A stretch of 64,000 bases of DNA from Rhyzopertha dominica. Taxonomy: Eukaryota; Arthropoda; Insecta; Coleoptera; Bostrichidae. Shown one piece after another: positions 39,901 to 50,616 of the stretch. Position numbers and translations under genes: made by a program. The first letter of the stretch is position 1; every line of letters starts with the position of its first letter. The notes beneath the pieces were generated by a model. It saw only the letters and a program-made list of their open reading frames with translations, did no database searches and had not been told where the DNA came from. Where the stretch lies: contig QCXZ01000041.1 of the NCBI GenBank assembly GCA_025024175.1, forward strand, positions 17,789,786 to 17,853,785. The letters run 5' to 3'.

Positions 39901-40693
39901 ATTGAACCTTTGCGTTTATACAACATATTTAATTTAACTGAAAAATGTTTTCTACGTAAACGTATGGAATGTAATGGTTTTGCTAGTAGATAATAAATAA
40001 AGCTTGATCAAGCAGAGATGATACAATAATGGGGTTGCGTTTACGTTTGTTCCTACAAAATGAGATCACACTAAGTTCAATTCCCGATGTGCATAACTGC
40101 ATATTGTGCTCATGTCACATCACGAAAATATGCAGACCCTCCAAGAACCGAACCCCACGTCACTCAAAAGCCGTAATACGAAACCGGGCGCCCTCCGCCT
40201 AGCAGATACAGGATACGGATATTATACACTAAGCGCCAGCCAATTCCTAATTGAAGAGTTATGTTTTAATTTCGTAGGAGGAAACGACCAATTATCGCTC
40301 TGTTAAGTTCGGGGCGAGAGCGTGTCTGGTTATTTTTAGCAAGTTGGATGTTGGTGAATGAGTAGGAACGTCTTGCTTTGTTTGTATATCTTGTTTTGTA
40401 TTTACAAAAATTAACTTTAAAAACAAAATATGATAATCTGCAAAAAAAAAATTTGGACACCCACTAAGCTATCTTCAAAGAGTTAAAAAATATCTACAAT
40501 TTGACATATAACTTGGGGAGTTTTATGTGCCGGACCCTGTATAGGGTAGGCATTTCTACCTCTCCTGGATATACCCCCGGGCAGGCGATATTTGCGCCAG
40601 GTTGGAGAGGTGACATGCTTTGCTAGCAGGCTCCCACTAAGCGTGTACCTCCTTTTGTTGTTCTTTTTTTTTGTCTTTTGCAATACCTGACCA
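36946..40693. other. Intergenic DNA, nothing recognised
   Basis: Frames at 37472-37813 (113 codons) and 38131-38325 (64 codons) on the plus strand are the longest. Neither shows a domain, signal peptide or codon pattern that I can call a gene, and the former has an overlapping antisense frame. A short patch at 40500-40650 is GC-richer without a recognisable product. Confidence 0.35.
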
Positions 40694-40840
40694 CTATGCT
40701 TCGATTTTATTTGATTTAGCTATAATTCTCTCCACGGTTGTTCTCCACGTATAGCTCGGTCTTCCCACTTTGAACTCGCCGTTCATTTCCCATGCTTGTT
40801 GCAGTATATTATGATCCACGTCTCTCCTTAGAATATGTCT
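40694..40840 (-). pseudogene. LINE reverse-transcriptase C-terminal tail relic
   Basis: Read on the minus strand, 48 codons ending in TAG match the tail found after the reverse transcriptase of many non-LTR retrotransposons. They begin R-H-I-L-R-R-D, followed by a helix with Q-Q-A-W-E and then V-G-R-P-x-Y-T-W-R-x-T-V-E-R. The G-R-P-x-x-T-W block is the diagnostic part. Nothing of the catalytic domain is left upstream. The neighbouring hairpin at 40867 may belong to the same or another retroelement. Confidence 0.5.
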
Positions 40841-40866
40841 TCAGTATTACATTACATAATAGTTTC

Positions 40867-41053
40867 TGACATGTTGTTTTCCGGGCTGGTTCCCACGTTG
40901 GTTATTAGACCTTGACGTTTCGACACTCATGTCGGTGTCTTCCTCAGAAGTAGCTCTGAAACTCTGAAACTTCTGAGGAAGACACCGACATGAGTGTCGA
41001 AACGTCAAGGTCTAATAACCAACGTGGGAACCAGCCCGGAAAACAACATGTCA
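40867..41053. repeat. Perfect hairpin, 84-bp arms, 19-nt loop
   Basis: Left arm 40867-40950 and right arm 40970-41053 are exact reverse complements over 84 bp, separated by 19 nt containing a doubled CTCTGAAA word. Each arm holds, in opposite orientation, CTGAGGA, then a stem GACAC/GTGTC round CGACATGA, then GAAACGTC. That is the order of the conserved core parts of a hammerhead ribozyme (CTGANGA, stem II, GAAA) and is typical of Penelope-like element ends. Further downstream AACCAGCCCGG resembles retroelement 3' sequence. The perfect arm identity implies a recent inverted duplication, or an assembly artefact. Confidence 0.8.
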
Positions 41054-41528
41054 TCGACAACAACCACGGAAGCCTTCAAACCAAAATAATAGTTTTTTTT
41101 TGTTATGGTCCTTCTATCTCTCTTTTCATTTGCTTTTTTCTTTGACAGCTTTGGTGAACGTTTGTACGATATTCCTTTTCAGTTTCTCAGGATTGTTCTG
41201 TTAGCTTTGATAGTAGTGGCACTCTTAACCCGTGTATTATTATAGGTAGGATTTCTAATGTGTCCTTAATTTTTTTAATATTCCAGTTCTGTTTATGTTT
41301 TTCAATATTTGCCAGTATAGCTCGTGTCACTCTATATGCAGTTTTTGTTTACCCTTACGGACTCCTACCATCACCACCACTGCTTGATTTTTACGCATTC
41401 CATACTTATTGCATTTCATTTACCACCTTTTGTGTTTTGAGAAATTCTTGATGTGCTCGCGATTGTAACTCTAATTTGCTAAAACTCTGACGGCAGTTTG
41501 TTAAATCGCACGCAATGACATAAAAATG
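41054..41528. other. Spacer before the satellite-bearing element
   Basis: AT-rich DNA with one 63-codon frame (41260-41451) lacking any domain signal. It ends in TA at 41529-41530, the presumed target duplication of the large element. Confidence 0.45.
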
Positions 41529-41530
41529 TA

Positions 41531-41586
41531 CCGGTGTGAAAGCAGCAGCCAAAGATAGCAGCCAATTTTTCCGAAGTTACACGAAT
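41531..41586 (+). repeat. Left terminal inverted repeat (56 bp)
   Basis: Ungapped match at 42 of 56 positions to the reverse complement of 53951-54006. Best-conserved parts are GTGTGAAA near the tip and AGCAGCCAATTTTT further in. Beyond it lies about 110 bp without satellite similarity, much as on the right side. Confidence 0.75.
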
Positions 41587-41697
41587 GGACATAGGCGTGC
41601 GTTACATACAACGTATGTATTAATATTAAACGCGCCTGCAACGCTAATAATTAGAATCATCACATTTATTTCAACGTCGTATTTGTTACGAAGATTA

Positions 41698-44600
41698 TAA
41701 GTGACATCCCCTTCCGATGGGACCCAGGGAGCAAAACAACCCCGAAAATATTGTAAAAATTCATATCGCGGAAATCGCGCATACGAAATTATTCAAACTT
41801 ACACATTTATTTTAGAACACCATATTCTACATAGTCTATGAGTGGCATCCCCTTCCAAATGGATCCAGGGGGTAAAACAACCCCGAAAACACTGAAAAAA
41901 ATTATATCACGGAAACCGCGCATAGGAAATCATTTAAACCTATAAATTTATTTTAGAACAACATATTCTACATAGTGTATGAGTGGCATCCCCTTCCGAT
42001 GGGATCCAGGGGGTTAAACAACCCCGAAAACACAGAAAAAATACATATCACGGAAACCGCGCATAGGAACTCATTTAAACTTAGATATTTATTTTAGAAC
42101 ATCATATTCTACATAGTGTATAAGTGACATCCCCTTCCGATGGGATCCAGGGGGTTAAACAACCCCGAAAACACTGAAAAAATACATATCACGGAAACCG
42201 CGCATAGGAAATCATTTAAACTTAGAAATTTATTTTAGAACATCATATTCTACATAGTGTATAAGTGACATCCCCTTCCGATGGGATCCAGGGGGTTAAA
42301 CAACCCCGAAAACACTGAAAAAATACATATCACGGAAACCGCGCATAGGAAATCATTTAAACTTAGATATTTATTTTAGAACACCATATTCTACATAGTG
42401 TATGAGTGGCATCCCCTTCTGATGGGATCCAGGGGGTTAAACAACCCCGAAAACACAGAAAAAATACATATCACGGAAACCGCGCATAGGAAATCATTTA
42501 AACTTAGATAATTATTTTAGAACACCATATTCTACATAGTGTATAAGTGACATCCCCTTCCGATGGGATCCAGGGGCTTAAACAACCCCGAAAACACTGA
42601 AAAAATACATATCACGGAAACCGCGCATAGGAAATCATTTAAACTTAGATATTTATTTTAGAATATCATATTCTACATAGTGTATAAGTGACATCCCCTT
42701 CCGATGGGATCCAGGGGGTTAAACAACCCCGAAAACACTGAAAAAATACATATCACGGAAACCGCGCATAGGAAATCATTTAAACTTAGATATTTATTTT
42801 AGAACATCATATTCTACATAGTGTATGAGTGGCATCCCCTTCCCATGGGATCCATGGGGTTAAATAACCCCGAAAACACCAAAAAAATACATATCACGGA
42901 AACCGCGCATAGGAAATCATTTAAACTTAGATAATTATTTTAGAACACCATATTCTACATAGTGTATAAGTGACATCCCCTTCCGATGGGATCCAGGGGG
43001 TTAAACAACCCCGAAAACACTGAAAAAATTCACATCACGGAAGCAGCGCATAGGAAATCATTTAAACTTATAAATTTATTTTAGAACACCATATTCTACA
43101 TAGTGTATGAGTGGCATCCCCTTCCGATGGGATCCAGGGAGTTAAACAACCCCGAAAACACTGAAAAAATACATATCACGGAAACCGCGCATAGGAAATC
43201 ATTTAAACTTAGATATTTATTTTAGAACATCATATTCTACATAGTGTATAAGTGACATCCCCTTCCGATGGGATCCAGGGGGTTAAACAACCCCGAAAAC
43301 ACTGAAAAAATACATATCACGGAAACCGCGCATAGGAAATCATTTAAACTTAGATATTTATTTTAGAACACCATATTCTACATAGTGTATGAGTGGCATC
43401 CCCTTCCGACGGGATCCAGGGGGTTAAACAACCCCGAAAACACAGAACAAATACATATCACGGAAACCGCGCATAGGAAATCATTTAAACTTAGATATTT
43501 ATTTTAGAACATCATATTCTACATAGTGTATAAGTGACATCCCCTTCCGATGGGATCCAGGGGGTTAAACAACCCCGAAAACACTGAAAAAATACATATC
43601 ACGGAAACCGCGCATAGGAAATCATTTAAACTTAGATATTTATTTTAGAACATCATATTCTACATAGTGTAAGAGTGGCATCCCCTTCCGATGGGATCCA
43701 GGGGGTTAAACAACCCCGAAAACACAGAAAAAATACATATCACGGAAACCGCGCATAGGAAATCATTTAAACTTAGATAATTATTTTAGAACACCATATT
43801 CTACATAGTGTATAAGTGATATCCCCTTCCGATGGGATCCAGGGGGTTAAACAACCCCGAAAACACTGAAAAAATTCACATCACGGAAGCAGCGCATAGG
43901 AAATCATTTAAACTTATAAATTTATTTTAGAACACCATATTCTACATAGTGTATGAGTGGCATCCCCTTCCGATGGGATCCAGGGGGTTAAACAACCCCG
44001 AAAACACAGAAAAAATACATATCACGGAAACCGCGCATAGGAAATCATTTAAACTTAGATATTTATTTTAGAACACCATATTCTACATAGTGTATAAGTG
44101 ACATCCCCTTCCGATGGGATCCAGGGGCTTAAACAACCCCGAAAACACTGAAAAAATACATATCACGGAAACCGCGCATAGGAAATCATTTAAACTTAGA
44201 TATTTATTTTAGAACACCATATTCTACATAGTGTATGAGTGGCATCCCCTTCCGATGGGATCCAGGGGGTTAAACAACCCCGAAAACACAGAACAAATAC
44301 ATATCACGGAAACCGCGCATAGGAAATCATTTAAACTTAGATATTTATTTTAGAACATCATATTCTACATAGTGTATGAGTGGCATCCCCTTCCGATGGG
44401 ATCCAGGGGGTTAAACAACCCCGAAAACACAGAAAAAATACATATCACGGAAACCGCGCATAGGAAATCATTTAAACTTAGATATTTATTTTAGAACCTC
44501 ATATTCTACATAGTGTATAAGAGACATCCCCTTCCGATGGGATCCAGGGGGTTAAACAACCCCGAAAACACTGAAAAAATACATATCACGGAAACCGCGC

Positions 44601-47600
44601 ATAGGAAATCATTTAAACTTAGATATTTATTTTAGAACACAATATTCTACATAGTGTATGAGTGGCATCCCCTTCCGATGGGATCCAGGGGGTTAAACAA
44701 CCCCGAAAACACAGAAAAAATACATATCACGGAAACCGCGCATAGGAAATCATTTAAACTTAGATAATTATTTTAGAATACCATATTCTACATAGTGTAT
44801 AAGTGACATCCCCTTCCGATGGGATCTAGGGGTTAAACAACCCCGAAAACAATGAAAAAATTCACATCACGGAAGCAGCGCATAGGAAATCATTTAAACT
44901 TATAAATTTATTTTAGAACACCATATTCTACATAGTGTATGAGTGGCATCCCCTTCCGATGGGATCCAGGGGGTTAAACAACCCCGAAAACACTGAAAAA
45001 ATACATATCACGGAAACCGCGCATAGGAAATCATTTAAACTTAGATATTTATTTTAGAACACCATATTCTACATAGTGTATGAGTGGTATCCCCTTCCGA
45101 TGGGATCCAGGGGGTTAAACAACCCCGAAAACACAGAAAAAATACATATCACGGAAACCGCGCATAGGAAATCATTTAAACTTAGATATTTATTTTAGAA
45201 CACCATATTCTACATAGTGTATGAGTGGCATCCCCTTCCGATGGGATCCAGGGGGTTAAACAACCCCGAAAACACAGAACAAATACATATCACGGAAACC
45301 GCGCATAGGAAATCATTTAAACTTAGATATTTATTTTAGAACATCATATTCTACATAGTGTATGAGTGGCATCCCCTTCCGATGGGATCCAGGGGGTTAA
45401 ACAACCCCGAAAACACAGAAAAAATACATATCACGGAAACCGCGCATAGGAAATCATTTAAACTTAGATATTTATTTTAGAACCTCATATTCTACATAGT
45501 GTATAAGAGACATCCCCTTCCGATGGGATCCAGGGGGTTAAACAACCCCGAAAACACTGAAAAAATACATATCACGGAAACCGCGCATAGGAAATCATTT
45601 AAACTTAGATATTTATTTTAGAACACAATATTCTACATAGTGTATGAGTGGCATCCCCTTCCGATGGGATCCAGGGGGTTAAACAACCCCGAAAACACAG
45701 AAAAAATACATATCACGGAAACCGCGCATAGGAAATCATTTAAACTTAGATAATTATTTTAGAATACCATATTCTACATAGTGTATAAGTGACATCCCCT
45801 TCCGATGGGATCTAGGGGTTAAACAACCCCGAAAACAATGAAAAAATTCACATCACGGAAGCAGCGCATAGGAAATCATTTAAGCTTATAAATTTATTTT
45901 AGAACACCATATTCTACATAGTGTATGAGTGGCATCCCCTTCCGATGGGATCCAGGGGGTTAAACAACCCCGAAAACACTGAAAAATACATATCACGGAA
46001 ACCGCGCATAGGAAATCATTTAAACTTAGATATTTATTTTAGAACATCATATTCTACATAGTGTATAAGTGACATCCCCTTCCGATGGGATCCAGGGGGT
46101 TAAACAACCCCGAAAACAATGAAAAAATACATATCACGGAAACCGCGCATAGGAAATCATTTAAACTTAGATATTTATTTTAGAACATCATATTCTACAT
46201 AGTGTATGAGTGGCATCCCCTTCCGATGGGATCCAGGGGGTTAAACAACCCCGAAAACACAGAAAAAATACATATCACGGAAACCGCGCATAGGAAATCA
46301 TTTAAACTTAGATAATTATTTTAGAACACCATATTCTACATAGTGTATAAGTGACATCCCCTTCCGATGGGATCCAGGGGGTTAAACAACCCCGAAAACA
46401 CTGAAAAAATTCACATCACGGAAGCAGCGCATAGGAAATCATTTAAACTTATAAATTTATTTTAGAACACCATATTCTACATAGTGTATGAGTGGCATCC
46501 CCTTCCGATGGGATCCAGGGGGTTAAACAACCCCGAAAACACTGAAAAAATACATATCACGGAAACCGCGCATAGGAAATCATTTAAACTTAGATATTTA
46601 TTTTAGAACATCATATTCTACATAGTGTATAAGTGACATCCCCTTCCGATGGGATCCAGGGGGTTAAACAACCCCGAAAACACTGAAAAAATTCACATCA
46701 CGGAAGCAGCGCATAGGAAATCATTTAAACTTATAAATTTATTTTAGAACACCATATTCTACATAGTGTATGAGTGGCATCCCCTTCCGATGGGATCCAG
46801 GGGGTTAAACAACCCCGAAAACACAGAAAAAATACATATCACGGAAACCGCGCATAGGAAATCATTTAAACTTAGATATTTATTTTAGAACACCATATTC
46901 TACATAGTGTATAAGTGACATCCCCTTCCGATGGGATCCAGGGGCTTAAACAACCCCGAAAACACTGAAAAAATACATATCACGGAAACCGCGCATAGGA
47001 AATCATTTAAACTTAGATATTTATTTTAGAACACCATATTCTACATAGTGTATGAGTGGCATCCCCTTCCGATGGGATCCAGGGGGTTAAACAACCCCGA
47101 AAACACAGAACAAATACATATCACGGAAACCGCGCATAGGAAATCATTTAAACTTAGATATTTATTTTAGAACATCATATTCTACATAGTGTATGAGTGG
47201 CATCCCCTTCCGATGGGATCCAGGGGGTTAAACAACCCCGAAAACACAGAAAAAATACATATCACGGAAACCGCGCATTAGGAAATCAATTTAAACTTAG
47301 AATATTTATTTTAGAACTCATATTCTACATAGTGTATAAGAGACATCCCCTTCCGATGGGATCCAGGGGGTTAAACAAACCCGAAAACACTGAAAAAATA
47401 CATATCACGGAAACCNCGCATAGGAAATCATTTAAACTTAGATATTTATTTTAGAACATCATATTCTACATAGTGTATAAGTGACATCCCCTTCCGATGG
47501 GATCCAGGGGGTTAAACAACCCCGAAAACACTGAAAAAATACATATCACGGAAACCGCGCATAGGAAATCATTTAAACTTAGATATTTATTTTAGAACAC

Positions 47601-50516
47601 CATATTCTACATAGTGTATAAGTGACATCCCCTTCCGATGGGATCCAGGGGGTTAAACAACCCCGAAAACAATGAAAAAATTCACATCACGGAAGCAGCG
47701 CATAGGAAATCATTTAAACTTATAAATTTATTTTAGAACACCATATTCTACATAGTGTATGAGTGGCATCCCCTTCCGATGGGATCCAGGGGGTTAAACA
47801 ACCCCGAAAACACTGAAAAAAATACATATCACGGAAACCGCGCATAGGAAATCATTTAAACTTAGATATTTATTTTAGAACACCATATTCTACATAGTGT
47901 ATGAGTGACATCCCCTTCCGATGGGATCCAGGGGGTTTAAACAACCCCGAAAACACAGAAAAAATACATATCACGGAAACCGCGCATAGGAAATCATTTA
48001 AACTTAGATATTTATTTTAGAACACCATATTCTACATAGTGTATGAGTGGCATCCCCTTCCGATGGGATCCAGGGGGTTAAACAACCCCGAAAACACAGA
48101 ACAAATACATATCACGGAAACCGCGCATAGGAAATCATTTAAACTTAGATATTTATTTTAGAACATCATATTCTACATAGTGTATGAGTGGCATCCCCTT
48201 CCGATGGGATCCAGGGGGTTAAACAACCCCGAAAACACAGAAAAAATAACATATCACGGAAACCGCGCATAGGAAATCATTTAAACTTAGATATTTATTT
48301 TAGAACCTCATATTCTACATAGTGTATAAGAGACATCCCCTTCCGATGGGATCCAGGGGGTTAAACAACCCCGAAAACACTGAAAAAATACATATCACGG
48401 AAACCGCGCATAGGAAATCATTTAAACTTAGATATTTTATTTTAGAACACAATATTCTACATAGTGTATGAGTGGCATCCCCTTCCGATGGGATCCAGGG
48501 GGTTAAACAACCCCGAAAACACAGAAAAAATACATATCACGGAAAACCGCGCATAGGAAATCATTTAAACTTAGATAATTATTTTAGAATACCATATTCT
48601 ACATAGTGTATAAGTGACATCCCCTTCCGATGGGATCTAGGGGTTAAACAACCCCGAAAACAATGAAAAAATTCACATCACGGAAGCAGCGCATAGGAAA
48701 TCATTTAAGCTTATAAATTTATTTTAGAACACCATATTCTACATAGTGTATGAGTGGCATCCCCTTCCGATGGGATCCANNGGNTTAAACAACCCCGAAA
48801 ACACTGAAAAAATACATATCACGGAAACCGCGCATAAGGAAATCATTTAAACTTAGATATTTATTTTAGAACATCATATTCTACATAGTGTATAAGTGNC
48901 ATCCCCTTCCCGATGGGATCCAGGGGGTTAAACAACCCCGAAAACACTGAAAAAATACATATCACGGAAACCGCGCATAGGAAATCATTTAAACTTAGAT
49001 ATTTATTTTAGAACACCATATTCTACATAGTGTATGAGTGGCATCCCTTCCGATGGGATCCAGGGGGTTAAACAACCCCGAAAACACAGAAAAAATACAT
49101 ATCACGGAACCGGCGCAATAGGAAATCATTTAAACTTAGATAATTATTTTAGAACACCATATTCTACATAGTGTATAGTGACATCCCCTTCCGATGGGAT
49201 CCAGGGGGTTAAACAACCCCGAAAACACTGAAAAAATACATCACGGAAACCGCGCATAGGAAATCATTTAAACTTAGATATTTATTTTAGAACACCATAT
49301 TCTACATAGTGTATGAGTGGCATCCCCTTCCGATGGGATCCAGGGGGTTAAACAACCCCGAAAACACTGAAAAAATACATATCACGGAAACCGCGCATAG
49401 GAAATCATTTAAACTTAGATATTTATTTTAGAACACCATATTCTACATAGTGTATAGTGACATCCCCTTCCGATGGGATCCAGGGGGTTAAACAACCCCG
49501 AAAACACTGAAAAAATACATATCACGGAAACCGCGCATAGGAAATCATTTAAACTTAGATATTTATTTTAGAACACCATATTCTACATAGTGTATAAGTG
49601 ATCCCCTTCCGATGGGATCCAGGGGGTTAAACAACCCCGAAAACACTGAAAAAATACATATCACGGAAACCGCGCATAGGAAATCATTTAAACTTAGATA
49701 TTTATTTTAGAACACCATATTCTACATAGTGTATAAGTGACATCCCCTTCCGATGGGATCCAGGGGGTTAAACAACCCCGAAAACACAGAAAAAATACAT
49801 ATCACGGAAACCGCGCATAGGAAATCATTTAAACTTAGATATTTATTTTAGAACATCATATTCTACATAGTGTATAGTGACATCCCCTTCCGATGGGATC
49901 CAGGGGGTTAAACAACCCCGAAAACACTGAAAAAATACATCACGGAAACCGCGCATAGGAAATCATTTAAACTTAGATATTTATTTTAGAACACCATATT
50001 CTACATAGTGTATGAGTGCATCCCCTTCCGATGGGATCCAGGGGTTAAACAACCCCGAAAACACTGAAAAAATACATATCACGGAAACGCGCATAGGAAA
50101 TCATTTAAACTTAGATATTTATTTTAGAACACCATATTCTACATAGTGTATAAGTGACATCCCCTTCCGATGGGATCCAGGGGGTTAAACAACCCCGAAA
50201 ACACTGAAAAAATACATATCACGGAAACCGCGCATAGGAAATCATTTAAACTTAGATAATTTATTTTAGAACACCATATTCTACATAGTGTATGAGTGGC
50301 ATCCCCTTCCGATGGGATCAGGGGGTTAAACAACCCCGAAAACACAGAAAAAATACATATCACGGAAACCGCGCATAGGAAATCATTAAACTTAGATAAT
50401 TTATTTTAGAAACCATATCTACATAGTGTAAAGTGCATCCCTTCCGATGGGATCCAGGGGGTTAAACAACCCCGAAAACACTAAAAAAATTCACATCACG
50501 GAAACCGCGCATAGGA
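41698..50516 (+). repeat. Sat2 141-bp satellite array, about 62 monomers
   Basis: Head-to-tail 141-bp monomers with landmarks CATCCCCTTCCGATGGGATC, CAGGGGGTTAAACAACCCC, CATATCACGGAAACCGCGC, GGAAATCATTTAAACTTAG and CATATTCTACATAGTGTAT. Variant monomers with TTCACATCACGGAAGCAGCG, or with AACCTCATATTC plus GTATAAGAGACATC, recur at fixed distances, giving a 7-monomer higher-order unit of about 986 bp. The first monomer (41698-41838) is diverged (GGGACCCAGGGAGCAAAAC, CATATCGCGGAAATCGCGC). From about 47270 and especially after 49000, one-base insertions and deletions become frequent up to the gap. Open frames here follow no reading constraint. Confidence 0.98.
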
Positions 50517-50616
50517 NNNNNNNNNNNNNNNNNNNNNNNNNNNNNNNNNNNNNNNNNNNNNNNNNNNNNNNNNNNNNNNNNNNNNNNNNNNNNNNNNNNN
50601 NNNNNNNNNNNNNNNN
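50517..50616. other. Assembly gap (100 N) between Sat2 and Sat1
   Basis: Exactly 100 N, so the true distance is unknown. Any central, non-satellite part of the element, such as a transposase gene, would lie here. Confidence 0.98.

Noticed and set aside
40021..40110. tRNA-like word GTTCAATTCCC near 40075
   Set aside because: No acceptor stem or D- and anticodon-arm partners could be found around it.
47197..50363. Open frames within Sat2 (47197-47454, 50139-50363)
   Set aside because: By-products of the repeat and of one-base indels near the gap; no codon constraint or domain.
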